DNA of 64,000 nt from Sphingobacterium detergens (GCF_003610355.1 NZ_RAPY01000003.1:310001-374000); one strand, 5' to 3'. Shown: positions 17,168 to 26,461, numbered from the stretch's first letter. The notes: a model not told the origin generated them from the letters alone. Program-made: numbers and translations.

Positions 17168-20008
17168 ATGGCAGTAAAAAGAAGCCCAGATTTGGGCGAA
17201 CAGAGTGAAGTTCAAGTATTTGGTGCGCGTGCGCACAATCTAAAAAATATAGATGTATCTTTTCCGAGAAATGAATTGGTCGTCATCACCGGTTTAAGTG
17301 GCAGTGGAAAGTCTTCCTTGGCTTTTGATACCATTTATGCAGAGGGACAGCGCCGGTACATGGAAACTTTTAGTGCCTATAGCCGTCAGTTTTTGGGGGG
17401 TATGGAGCGTCCGGATGTGGACAAGATATCGGGTTTGAGCCCTGTGATTTCCATTGAACAGAAAACAACGAGCAAAAATCCAAGGTCAACCGTAGGAACC
17501 ATCACTGAAGTATATGATTTTATGCGTCTTTTGTTTGCCCGCGCAGGTGAAGCATTCTCCTATGTCACTGGCAAAAAAATGGAACGCATGTCTGACGATC
17601 AGGTGATCGACCGTATTTTGGATGAGTTTGAAGGGCAAGCGTTAAATATCCTCGCTCCTGTTGTAAAAGGACGTAAAGGACATTATCGGGAGCTTTTTGA
17701 ACAAATTCGTAAACAGGGTTATGTCAAAGTGCGTGTAGACGGTGAAATACTGGACCTTGTTCCAAAAATGCAAGTAGACCGCTATAAGATTCACGATATT
17801 GAGATTGTCGTTGACCGTTTGAAAATAGAACGTGATGACAAAAAGCGGCTACAGACTTCGGTTATGCAAGCCATGAAAACGGCAAAAGGCATTATTAAAG
17901 TGTCTACCAAGGATAATCAGGAACAATTTTATAGCCGCTATCTGATGGATGCTGAATCCGGCATCTCTTATGATGAACCCCAACCCAATACCTTCTCATT
18001 CAACTCACCTTATGGTGCCTGTCCGACATGTGATGGATTAGGTTATATCTTTGAGATTGATAAAAATGCCGTCATTCCTGACAAGAAACTCAGTATTCAA
18101 AAAGGAGGGCTGGCACCATTGGGGCCAACCCGGGAGAACTGGACTTTTGAGGTGCTTAAAGCCGTCGCCAAAAAATTGGATTTTGCGGTAACAACACCAT
18201 TGGAAAAATTGAGCGATGAGCAGATTGATCAGCTTTTGTTTGGCAATAAAGAAGAACCTATCGTCGTCACCGTATCCTATGGAAGTTATGGCACCCGTGA
18301 ATATCGTGTGGAATTTGAAGGGATCTTCAAAATGCTTGAGGAATTTTCCGGAAAATCTTCTGATGAAGCACCTTCACTGGATGATTTCAGAACCAAAGTT
18401 ACCTGTCCTACTTGCGAAGGAGCACGGTTGAAGAAAGAATCGCTGCACTTTATGATCGCAGACAAGAATATCCATGAACTATCGACATTAGATATTTCTG
18501 CGTTAAAAGAATGGTTCGATCAGGTAGAGGGCAAACTGGATGAACGCCAATTGGTCATTGCTACAGAAATACTTAAAGAAATAAGGGCCCGTTTGGGCTT
18601 TCTACTGGATGTAGGCTTGAATTACCTGACATTGGATCGTACGGCAAAAACCTTATCTGGAGGGGAAGCGCAACGGATCCGTTTAGCCACCCAGATTGGT
18701 TCACAATTGGTCAACGTCCTTTATATTCTGGATGAACCAAGCATTGGATTACATCAACGCGACAACGAACGTCTCATTAAGGCGCTCAAAAACTTACGTG
18801 ATATTGGCAATTCGGTCTTGGTTGTTGAACATGACAAGGACATGATCTTACACGCTGATTATGTGATTGATATGGGCCCGGCGGCGGGTGTCCATGGTGG
18901 TACAGTCGTTGCTGAAGGACAACCCGATGAGATCTTAAAATCTGATTCCTTGACCGCGGCTTATCTTAATGGGAAAAAAGCGGTTAAGATCCCAGAAAAA
19001 CGTCGTGAAGGCAATAGCAAAACGCTGACCATTCATGGCGCTACAGGGCATAATCTCAAAAACCTGACCGTAACCTTTCCGCTCGGTAAATTGATCGTCG
19101 TATCGGGTGTTTCGGGCTCTGGTAAATCGAGTTTAATTACTGGTACATTGTACCCGATCTTAAATAAACATTTCTTCCGGGCAAAAGCGACTCCACTTCC
19201 ATTCAAAAAGATTGAGGGCTTGGAGCATATTGATAAAGTCATTGAAATCGATCAAAGTCCTATTGGCCGTACGCCACGCTCCAATCCTTCAACCTATACA
19301 GGCGTATTCTCCGATATACGCACGCTCTTTGTTCAGCTTCCCGAAGCAAAAATCAGAGGGTATAAACCCGGTCGTTTTTCATTCAATGTCAAAGGCGGGC
19401 GCTGTGAAACTTGTCAGGGTGCAGGCTTGAAAGTGATTGAAATGAATTTCCTTCCTGATGTACAGGTTCCCTGTGAAACATGTCACGGAAAGCGTTATAA
19501 CCGAGAAACTTTGGAAGTCCGCTACAAGGGTAAATCTATTTCAGATGTACTTGACATGAGCATCAATGATGCTGTCGATTTCTTTGAAAATGTACCAAGC
19601 ATTTACAGAAAAATCAAGACCTTACAGGATGTAGGTTTAGGTTATATTACCTTGGGTCAATCGTCTACGACCTTATCTGGAGGAGAGGCGCAGCGGGTGA
19701 AACTTGCCACAGAACTTTCCAAGAAAGATACCGGAAACACATTTTACATCCTCGACGAACCGACAACAGGACTTCATTTTGAAGACGTCAATGTGCTCAT
19801 GGGTGTAATCAACCGACTTGTAGACCGTGGAAATACGGTCTTGATTATCGAACACAACCTTGATGTTGTCAAATCCGCGGACTGGGTGGTTGATATCGGT
19901 CCTGAAGGCGGGAAAGAGGGTGGTCAAGTATTATTTGAAGGAACCCCAGAAAATTTAATTAAAAACAAGAAAAGCGAAACCGCACGTTTCCTAAAACTGG
20001 AGATGTAA
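17168..20008 (+). CDS. uvrA: Excinuclease ABC subunit A
   Basis: A 946-residue UvrA, the damage-sensing ATPase of nucleotide excision repair that loads UvrB. Two ABC ATPase modules are complete: Walker A GLSGSGKSSLAFD and GVSGSGKSSLITG; signatures TLSGGEAQRIRLATQIG and TLSGGEAQRVKLATELS; Walker B YILDEPSIGLHQRD and YILDEPTTGLHFED. Zinc-binding CxxC pairs appear in ACPTCDG/CPTCEG and in CETCQG/CETCHG. The length is normal. An AAGGAG sits 7 nt before the ATG, unusual for this phylum. mutL follows 208 bp downstream on the same strand. No LexA box was recognised. Confidence 0.98.
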   Translation: MAVKRSPDLGEQSEVQVFGARAHNLKNIDVSFPRNELVVITGLSGSGKSSLAFDTIYAEGQRRYMETFSAYSRQFLGGMERPDVDKISGLSPVISIEQKTTSKNPRSTVGTITEVYDFMRLLFARAGEAFSYVTGKKMERMSDDQVIDRILDEFEGQALNILAPVVKGRKGHYRELFEQIRKQGYVKVRVDGEILDLVPKMQVDRYKIHDIEIVVDRLKIERDDKKRLQTSVMQAMKTAKGIIKVSTKDNQEQFYSRYLMDAESGISYDEPQPNTFSFNSPYGACPTCDGLGYIFEIDKNAVIPDKKLSIQKGGLAPLGPTRENWTFEVLKAVAKKLDFAVTTPLEKLSDEQIDQLLFGNKEEPIVVTVSYGSYGTREYRVEFEGIFKMLEEFSGKSSDEAPSLDDFRTKVTCPTCEGARLKKESLHFMIADKNIHELSTLDISALKEWFDQVEGKLDERQLVIATEILKEIRARLGFLLDVGLNYLTLDRTAKTLSGGEAQRIRLATQIGSQLVNVLYILDEPSIGLHQRDNERLIKALKNLRDIGNSVLVVEHDKDMILHADYVIDMGPAAGVHGGTVVAEGQPDEILKSDSLTAAYLNGKKAVKIPEKRREGNSKTLTIHGATGHNLKNLTVTFPLGKLIVVSGVSGSGKSSLITGTLYPILNKHFFRAKATPLPFKKIEGLEHIDKVIEIDQSPIGRTPRSNPSTYTGVFSDIRTLFVQLPEAKIRGYKPGRFSFNVKGGRCETCQGAGLKVIEMNFLPDVQVPCETCHGKRYNRETLEVRYKGKSISDVLDMSINDAVDFFENVPSIYRKIKTLQDVGLGYITLGQSSTTLSGGEAQRVKLATELSKKDTGNTFYILDEPTTGLHFEDVNVLMGVINRLVDRGNTVLIIEHNLDVVKSADWVVDIGPEGGKEGGQVLFEGTPENLIKNKKSETARFLKLEM

Positions 20009-20202
20009 CCAGATCAGACTATTATGGGGTATGCCTGATGTTTGACCGGTTCCGGTTGGAAACATTGGCTTATACTTACTATTTGTTTGTTCATCACATT
20101 ATGTTTAAAAGCATGTCTATCGTCATAGACGGTTTTAGAGGCCATCTGGAATATCCAGTTGATTTTCATTTGTGTTTGTGCTTTCTAAATATGGATATTT
20201 CG

Positions 20203-20210
20203 TAACTTTG
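20203..20210 (+). promoter_or_regulatory. Putative -7 box TAACTTTG immediately before mutL
   Basis: Exact TAnnTTTG match ending 6 nt before the mutL ATG, with TTTG at 20175-20178 as a distant -33 candidate (24-nt spacing, longer than usual). If used, transcription would start at or next to the start codon. Confidence 0.45.
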
Positions 20211-20216
20211 TATTAT

Positions 20217-22097
20217 ATGTCGGATATTATTCAATTACTTCCAGATAATGTTGCTAATCAGATTGCGGCGGGAGAAGTGGTGCAGCGACCAGCGTCTGCC
20301 ATTAAAGAATTGATTGAGAATGCCATTGATGCTGGAGCTGACAAAATAAAACTTATTGTTAAAGACGCGGGCAAATCGTTGATCCAAGTCATTGACAATG
20401 GCTGTGGCATGAGCGTAACAGATGCTCGCCTTTGCTTTGAACGTCATGCGACGTCAAAGATCCGGAAAGCTGAAGATTTATTTGCTATTCGCACCATGGG
20501 TTTCCGTGGAGAAGCGATGGCGTCCATCGCTGCGATAGCACAAGTAGAACTAAAAACACGCCGTATCGAAGATGAACTTGGTACTGTGGTCGAAATAGAA
20601 GGATCAAAAGTTGTCAATCAATATCCAGAAGCTGTAGCTGCTGGAACAAATATTTTAGTCAAAAATCTTTTTTACAATATCCCTGCCCGCAGGAACTTCT
20701 TAAAGAGCAATTCTGTTGAAATGCGCCATATCATTGACGAATTTCAGCGTATTGCCTTGTCCAATCCACAGATTTTCCTTTCACTACATAGTGATGGAAA
20801 TGAAATATACCATCTCCCTGCTGAGACACTGAAACAACGGATTGTCCATATCTTCGGAAACAACTACAACCAACGACTGGTCCCTGTGGAAGAGGACACA
20901 TCCATTATTAAAGTGGAAGGTTTTGTCGGAAAGCCTGAATTTGCAAAGAAAACACGTGGCGAACAGTTTTTCTTTGTCAACAGGCGATTTGTCCGTGACC
21001 CTTATCTGCACCATGCTGTTATGAATGCGTACGAGGATATTATGCAAGCGGAAACTTTTCCGTTTTATGTCCTATTTATCGACATAGATCCTGCTCGTAT
21101 CGATATCAATGTACACCCAACAAAGACCGAAATCAAATATGAGGATGACAAGGCAATTTATGCTATCATCCGTTCAGCGGTGAAAAGGTCATTGGGACGC
21201 TATAATATCATGCCTTCTTTGGATTTTGAACAGGAGACAAGCTTCACCAATCTGATCACAAAGAAATCATTGGATGAAATTATTGCACCGACAGTCACCT
21301 TCAATCCAGACTTTAACCCTTTTGACACAGACAAGTCCAAATCATCCTATTCCAGATCGGATAGTTATGCGGAAGGCTTTGCCAAAAAAACAGGGGGAAT
21401 ACCAAGCAATTGGGATTCATTGTACGAAATCGTCGAAAAGGAGGAGTCTGTACAGCTTCCTTTGCATACAGGTTCAGAATTGGAGACGGATCGCCCACAA
21501 TCCATCCAAGTGGAAGATAAAACTTCCTCTAAGTTATTTTTTCAGCTGCACAACAAGTATATTGTTTCACAGATTCATTCTGGCTTTATTCTTATTGACC
21601 AACAAGCTGCCCACGAACGTATTTTATTTGAACAGTTTCTAGAGCAGCTCGATCAGCATAAAGGCTTAAGCCAACAAAGCTTATTCCCGCAGACCATAGA
21701 TCTCAACCCTGCGGATAATGAGTTGATGAAAGACTTATTGGATGACATCAACGGTCTAGGTTTTCAGATTCGTGAATTTGGAAAAAATTCCTATATTATT
21801 GACGGAATTCCGGCAGACTTGGGAACAGGCTTTGATGAGATCAAAATGATTGAAAAAATATTGGAAGATTATAAAAATAATCAATCCGAATACAAGCTAG
21901 CTAAACGCGAGAATCTCGCAAAAAGCCTTGCTCGTAATGCTGCGATCAAACCAGGCACACAGCTTGACAACACCGCTATGGCAGAATTGGTCGACAAGCT
22001 TTTTGCCTGTCAATCACCGAATATCTCCATCTATGGCAACCCTGTTATCGTAACATTTACATTGCAGGAATTAGCAGAAAAATTTGGTAAAAACTAG
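20217..22097 (+). CDS. mutL: DNA mismatch repair protein MutL
   Basis: A 626-residue MutL homologue. The start at 20217 (MSDIIQLLPDNVANQIAAGEVV) matches the family; in-frame codons upstream do not. The GHKL ATPase motifs are intact: ELIENAIDAGA, DNGCGM and TMGFRGEAMASI. The fifth-domain region FVNRRFVRDP and HPTKTEIKY are also present. The C-terminal dimerisation domain keeps the general endonuclease layout but reads DQQAAHERILFE instead of DQHA(X)2E(X)4E, and the later metal-site segment is CQSPNISIYGNPV, so latent nicking activity is uncertain. It couples MutS recognition to downstream repair steps. It is adjacent to uvrA, and a rhomboid gene follows 13 bp after its stop. Confidence 0.97.
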   Translation: MSDIIQLLPDNVANQIAAGEVVQRPASAIKELIENAIDAGADKIKLIVKDAGKSLIQVIDNGCGMSVTDARLCFERHATSKIRKAEDLFAIRTMGFRGEAMASIAAIAQVELKTRRIEDELGTVVEIEGSKVVNQYPEAVAAGTNILVKNLFYNIPARRNFLKSNSVEMRHIIDEFQRIALSNPQIFLSLHSDGNEIYHLPAETLKQRIVHIFGNNYNQRLVPVEEDTSIIKVEGFVGKPEFAKKTRGEQFFFVNRRFVRDPYLHHAVMNAYEDIMQAETFPFYVLFIDIDPARIDINVHPTKTEIKYEDDKAIYAIIRSAVKRSLGRYNIMPSLDFEQETSFTNLITKKSLDEIIAPTVTFNPDFNPFDTDKSKSSYSRSDSYAEGFAKKTGGIPSNWDSLYEIVEKEESVQLPLHTGSELETDRPQSIQVEDKTSSKLFFQLHNKYIVSQIHSGFILIDQQAAHERILFEQFLEQLDQHKGLSQQSLFPQTIDLNPADNELMKDLLDDINGLGFQIREFGKNSYIIDGIPADLGTGFDEIKMIEKILEDYKNNQSEYKLAKRENLAKSLARNAAIKPGTQLDNTAMAELVDKLFACQSPNISIYGNPVIVTFTLQELAEKFGKN

Positions 22098-22110
22098 AAG
22101 ATAAAACTAT

Positions 22111-22794
22111 ATGTTTCAACAATTGACACCCGTTATCAAGAATTTGCTGATCGTAAATATTGTATTTTACCTTGGATCACAATTCGTGCCCATTGCCTAT
22201 AATTATCTTCCGGTTTTCTATCCGGATTCGCCTCATTTTAAAATCTGGCAGGTAATCACGCATATGTTTATGCATGACAGCTTGAGCATCTCACATATAT
22301 TTTTTAATATGTTTTCGCTTGTCATGTTTGGCCCAATGATTGAACAGGTGCTTGGTTCGAAACGTTTTTTAAATTTCTACCTGATTTCGGGTATCGGCGC
22401 ATGGCTATTACAAATGGGTGTTCAGGGTTTTGAAATATTTAATGCAACCGGGAGCTTCTTCCCATTGCACCAAGGTTTGGACATATCTACGCTAAACACA
22501 GCTAATCCAGGTTTGGTACAAGAGATCTATACTTCACGTATGTTAGGTGCTTCGGGGGCAATTTATGGTGTTCTATTGGCTTTTGCTTACCTTTTCCCAA
22601 ACATACCGCTTCAATTTTTGTTTATTCCTGTACCAGTCAAAGCCAAATATATGATCGGAGGCTTTATTTTGATCGAGATCTATATGAGCTTATCTAGGCC
22701 AGGAGATTCTGTAGCCCATCTAGCGCACGTTGGTGGCGCACTGTTTGGCTACTTGCTGCTCAAATTTTGGAGGATTAGAAAGGGAATTTATTAA
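22111..22794 (+). CDS. Rhomboid family intramembrane serine protease
   Basis: A 227-residue six-helix rhomboid. The catalytic dyad is visible: Ser148 in LGASGAIYGV and His206 in VAHLAHVGGALFGYLL. The loop-2 motif SHIFFNMFSLVMFG, an equivalent of HxxxN, is present too. Rhomboids cleave membrane-anchored substrates within the bilayer. It starts 13 bp after mutL and is followed 11 bp later by a second rhomboid-fold gene without the dyad, so these genes form an operon with the EEP gene. The substrate is unknown. Confidence 0.95.
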   Translation: MFQQLTPVIKNLLIVNIVFYLGSQFVPIAYNYLPVFYPDSPHFKIWQVITHMFMHDSLSISHIFFNMFSLVMFGPMIEQVLGSKRFLNFYLISGIGAWLLQMGVQGFEIFNATGSFFPLHQGLDISTLNTANPGLVQEIYTSRMLGASGAIYGVLLAFAYLFPNIPLQFLFIPVPVKAKYMIGGFILIEIYMSLSRPGDSVAHLAHVGGALFGYLLLKFWRIRKGIY

Positions 22795-22805
22795 TAGCGC
22801 GCGTC

Positions 22806-23684
22806 ATGAATAGCATTGGTTTAAAAGACTTTTGGAGACAAACATATAAAACAGGTTCGCCGATTCCGGTTGTGATCAGTATTCAGGTATGTTTATTTGT
22901 TCTCATTTATTTTTTGGACCTGCTCTTTGAGCTGAAATTCATCTCTCAAAGTTTCCTACAGCCTATCGTTAAGCATTTGAGCTTACCAAGCAATTTTTCG
23001 GTTTTCTTAGCACAACCTTGGTCACTGATTTCGTCCAATTTTGTCTATGTTCAGCTTTTAAATTTAATTTTTGACAGCCTATGGCTGTATTGGGTAGGCC
23101 AGATATTCTTCACATTCCTAAACAAGAGGCAGTTTTTCTTTGTCTACATTGCCTCATGGCTCCTAAGTAGTACGCTCTATGTGGGTTTTGGCACACTTAT
23201 TCCTCCACCGACAGATCTGCATTTAATGGGGGGAGCTCATCCATTGGCAGCGGTACTCGCAGCAATTGTCACTTTAATTCCGAACTATGAATTGCGACTA
23301 TTACTTTTTGGTACTGTTAAATTAAAAATAGTAGCCATCGTCTATTTTGCATTGGAATTTCTATTTTTCGCTATTGGCAACAGACCTGCCGCAGTCTCTT
23401 ATTTTGCTGTCGTTCTCTTTGGAATGGCTTTTACTTATGCCCTAAGATCTGGCATGGACTGGTCAACACTTTTTCAGAAAAAACAAAAAAAGCCTGCAAA
23501 AATGAAAGTTGTAGTAGGCAATCATATACCGACAAATCGGAAACATCGTTATGACTTACCTAATCAGGATGAAATTGATACTATCCTAGACAAGATTTCA
23601 GTATCTGGTTATGAAAGTCTGACACACCATGAAAAAGAAACGCTCTTTAGGGCAAGCAATAGTGGCGACAAGGTTGATGGATAG
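22806..23684 (+). CDS. Rhomboid-fold protein without catalytic residues (pseudoprotease) with DUF6576-like tail
   Basis: A 292-residue membrane protein with the rhomboid topology, in tandem with an active rhomboid. Aligning the segment MGGAHPLAAVLAAIVTLIPN with the neighbour's LGASGAIYG...PN places Ala144 where the neighbour has Ser148. The sixth helix (FAIGNRPAAVSYFAVVLFG) has no histidine, with Tyr near the expected position. It is therefore predicted inactive. After a basic linker (~214-250) a soluble tail contains YDLPNQDEIDTILDKIS and YESLTHHEKETLFRAS, the DUF6576-like helical segment found behind Bacteroidota rhomboids. Inference: a substrate adaptor or regulator, as pseudorhomboids are elsewhere. 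The tail overlaps the next gene by 8 bp. Confidence 0.82.
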   Translation: MNSIGLKDFWRQTYKTGSPIPVVISIQVCLFVLIYFLDLLFELKFISQSFLQPIVKHLSLPSNFSVFLAQPWSLISSNFVYVQLLNLIFDSLWLYWVGQIFFTFLNKRQFFFVYIASWLLSSTLYVGFGTLIPPPTDLHLMGGAHPLAAVLAAIVTLIPNYELRLLLFGTVKLKIVAIVYFALEFLFFAIGNRPAAVSYFAVVLFGMAFTYALRSGMDWSTLFQKKQKKPAKMKVVVGNHIPTNRKHRYDLPNQDEIDTILDKISVSGYESLTHHEKETLFRASNSGDKVDG

Positions 23685-24792
23685 AAGGACATTTTTAAGA
23701 AGAAAACTGGGATTTATAAGCAAAACAATGTTCCTGGCAAATATGCTTGCGATCATTGCATTGCTCATGAGTTACGCTGCAACATTCATCAACCCCAAAT
23801 CTTTTTGGCCCATTGCATTTATGGGACTGGGCTATCTCCCTATTCTGATCGTCAATATTGGTTTTATCTGTTACTGGTTATTGCGTAAACGAAAGGTTGC
23901 CCTCTACTCCCTGGCAGCAATCTTATTGGGTTGGCCCTTTTTAACCAAACATTGGAATATCCGCAAAGAAAACCCGCCTGTACCATCTGAAACACGTACA
24001 TTACGTATCATGACTTTCAATGCCCATTTGTTCAAAAAGGTTAATGAAGAAAAAAAGAACTTTAAAGCTGACGTTGTCCGTATCATTGATAGTATCTCAC
24101 CTGATGTCATCTGCTTTCAGGAATATATCAGTAAAATCAAAGGGAAACATGTCTTCTCCGAAGAGTTTAAGGATAAATTGGGTTACGATTATTTCTTCTT
24201 TGAACCGAGCTCCAAAAATGACTATGAAGCCTATGGCATGGCTGTTTTATCCCGTTTCCCTATCTACGATTCGGGCACTATTCGTGACAACGACTACGGC
24301 ATCAACAGAATATGTTATGTGGACATCAAAAAGCAGGACACCTTGGTGCGCATCTATAATATCCACCTGCGATCCTTCGCCCTACAGAATGAAGACAAGG
24401 AGTTTATTCAGAATCTGTCCAACAAGACTGAAACTGACAATACGGCTACTCGCCGGTTGAGCCGAAAGCTAAAAAATGCATTTGAACTCCGCAGTGAACA
24501 GGCGCATTCGCTAAAAAAACACATGAATGACTGTCAATACCCTTATATTGCCGTTGGTGATTTTAACGATACACCCATGAGTTACTCGGTGAATCTCATT
24601 GGAGATGGCATGTATAATGCCTTTAAGGAAAAAGGAAATGGATGGGGTGTGACCCACCATGCACTTTTGCCAATTTTTCAGATTGACTATATCTTTGCCA
24701 GTCCAAAATTTCAGGTTTTGAATTATCAGGTTGTCAAACAAAAGCTGTCCGACCACTATCCAGTGTGGTCAGATCTACGACTTAAACCTTAG
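23677..24792 (+). CDS. Membrane-anchored endonuclease/exonuclease/phosphatase family protein
   Basis: A 371-residue protein: two or three N-terminal membrane helices (~20-100) followed by an EEP (DNase I-like) domain. Catalytic landmarks are RIMTFNAHLF (Asn), ICFQEYI (metal-binding Glu), VAVGDFNDTPMS-type motif at IAVGDFNDTPMSY, and SDHYPVWSDL (catalytic His). The start at 23677, whose ATG overlaps the previous stop (ATGGATAG), is preferred over a 16-codon-longer frame. The topology places the EEP domain outside or inside depending on helix number, so nuclease versus phosphodiesterase is open. The gene ends 11 bp inside the convergent S41 protease gene. Confidence 0.88.
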   Translation: MDRRTFLRRKLGFISKTMFLANMLAIIALLMSYAATFINPKSFWPIAFMGLGYLPILIVNIGFICYWLLRKRKVALYSLAAILLGWPFLTKHWNIRKENPPVPSETRTLRIMTFNAHLFKKVNEEKKNFKADVVRIIDSISPDVICFQEYISKIKGKHVFSEEFKDKLGYDYFFFEPSSKNDYEAYGMAVLSRFPIYDSGTIRDNDYGINRICYVDIKKQDTLVRIYNIHLRSFALQNEDKEFIQNLSNKTETDNTATRRLSRKLKNAFELRSEQAHSLKKHMNDCQYPYIAVGDFNDTPMSYSVNLIGDGMYNAFKEKGNGWGVTHHALLPIFQIDYIFASPKFQVLNYQVVKQKLSDHYPVWSDLRLKP

Positions 24793-26392
24793 GCATCTGA
24801 TAGCCTAAAGATTTGAGACCTATTTCGATAAATTTATCCCTTCTATTTTTTATTTTGTAATAAGCTTCACGGCCAAAATAGTATCTTCCGACCAAAGCTT
24901 CAATATCTGACTGAATTAGATCATGCAGATTTTTTGCTTCATTTACATTCACAGGAATCCGCTTTTGTGTATTCAAAAATGAAATAAAAAGATCAAACTC
25001 TGCTGCGGGTAAATGATAACCACTGATAAAGTTTTCAATGGAATATGCTGGTAGATGTTTGGTGAACCGGTCGTACACAAATTCTTCGATTGAATTGGAA
25101 TGGTAGATCTCCCGATACTTCGCGCTTGTTTCGTTGGTATCAATTGGGATATTCACATCCGGCAAAATTCCACCACCACCAAACACCAATTTTCCCTTGC
25201 TTGTTGTAAACATCTCTTTTTGACGGAATTCGGTATCGAGCGTCCAGAGATCAAAACCTGTCATATATTTTGCAGCATCAAAATTTGCTCGGCTATATTT
25301 GCGTTGAATACATCTTCCAAGTGGAGTATAATAACGTGCAACAGTCAAATTCACGGCAGATCCATCCGAGAAGTCAAATTGCTCCTGAACCAGTCCTTTT
25401 CCATACGAGCGTCTTCCTACGACAGTAGCCCGATCTAAATCCTGTAAGGCACCACTCAGAATCTCACTCGCTGATGCCGTACTTTCGTTGATCAATATGA
25501 CCACACGACCATCCCCAAACTCGCCCGGTTTCTCCGAATAATAATCCTGACGTTGTTCATTAGCTCCTTCGGTATACATCAACAGTCTCTTTTCTTTAAA
25601 AAACTGTCCTGCCAGATCTATCGCGGTATGCACAAATCCACCACCATTATTACGTAGATCCAAGATAAGATCCTGTGCACCACTTTTCCGCAGATCAATC
25701 AGTGACTGTTTAAATTCATCCGCAGTCTTATGTCCAAAGCGGCGTATCTTGACGTAAGCCGTCTTGGGAGCGATCATATAGGAGGCATCCAAGCTGGTTA
25801 CGTTTACCTGGTCACGAATGACTTTCAACGGATTAACGAGCGTTTGTCCATTCCGTTGGATCGAAATAAGTACCGCTGTTCCTTTCTTTCCACGGATCAA
25901 TTTTTCAATTTCTGCCTCGGGCACCTTTTTCCCCGCAAGATCTTTGTTTCCGATTTTTAGAATACGATCACCGATCCGCATACCACTTTTCTCCGCTGGA
26001 CCAGCGGATACCATTCCTACAACAAGCAGTGTATCCTTCAAACGAAAATATTCTACCCCTATTCCATCGAAGGAACCTTCCAGCGTTTCCTGCTTCGCGA
26101 GCACCTGATTAGGTCGTAAAAATGTGGAGAAAGGATCAAGGCGAGAAACAACGTGTTCAATGGCTTCATCTTGCACAGTGTCGACACTAATATTGTCAAC
26201 GTAATTTTCAGAGATCAGCTGGACCAGGTATTGCAATTTGTCCGAATTTCCATTGGAGCCTAAACTGGAAAAGGTTGTTTTCTGGTTACTCCCCTGTTCT
26301 TCAGCATAATTCTGTCCCAACAGCAAGCCAAGAAGCAATACTGCAGCATATGTAGCGGCTACAAAAATATTTCGCTTAATACTCTTTTGCAT
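24782..26392 (-). CDS. S41 family C-terminal processing peptidase
   Basis: A 536-residue periplasmic protease anchored by an N-terminal signal/membrane helix (~8-26). A PDZ domain (about 95-185) with SFDGIGVEYFRL and MRIGDRILKIGNKDL precedes the catalytic domain. The nucleophile is the Ser in INESTASASEILSGALQD; the Lys is in RRSYGKGLVQEQFDFSDG. LILDLRNNGGGFVHTAIDLAG is a family hallmark. Ctp proteases trim C-termini of envelope proteins. The C-terminal ~150 residues are an extension typical of the Bacteroidota forms. It is monocistronic; its stop lies within the convergent EEP gene. Confidence 0.95.
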   Translation of the reverse strand: MQKSIKRNIFVAATYAAVLLLGLLLGQNYAEEQGSNQKTTFSSLGSNGNSDKLQYLVQLISENYVDNISVDTVQDEAIEHVVSRLDPFSTFLRPNQVLAKQETLEGSFDGIGVEYFRLKDTLLVVGMVSAGPAEKSGMRIGDRILKIGNKDLAGKKVPEAEIEKLIRGKKGTAVLISIQRNGQTLVNPLKVIRDQVNVTSLDASYMIAPKTAYVKIRRFGHKTADEFKQSLIDLRKSGAQDLILDLRNNGGGFVHTAIDLAGQFFKEKRLLMYTEGANEQRQDYYSEKPGEFGDGRVVILINESTASASEILSGALQDLDRATVVGRRSYGKGLVQEQFDFSDGSAVNLTVARYYTPLGRCIQRKYSRANFDAAKYMTGFDLWTLDTEFRQKEMFTTSKGKLVFGGGGILPDVNIPIDTNETSAKYREIYHSNSIEEFVYDRFTKHLPAYSIENFISGYHLPAAEFDLFISFLNTQKRIPVNVNEAKNLHDLIQSDIEALVGRYYFGREAYYKIKNRRDKFIEIGLKSLGYQMPKV

Positions 26393-26453
26393 TGGAAAAA
26401 CCCAGTGTTTATAAAAAGATAAATCGAGCCTGTGCGCTCATGAAATTACGTCT

Positions 26454-26461
26454 CAAAAGTA
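26454..26461 (-). promoter_or_regulatory. Putative -7 box TACTTTTG upstream of the S41 protease gene
   Basis: Exact TAnnTTTG match on the minus strand, 61 nt before the start codon. The -33 region is AT-rich without a clear TTTG. Confidence 0.45.

Noticed and set aside
20113..20133. Short inverted repeat GTCTAT..ATAGAC between uvrA and mutL
   Set aside because: Six-bp arms without a T-tract; expected by chance.
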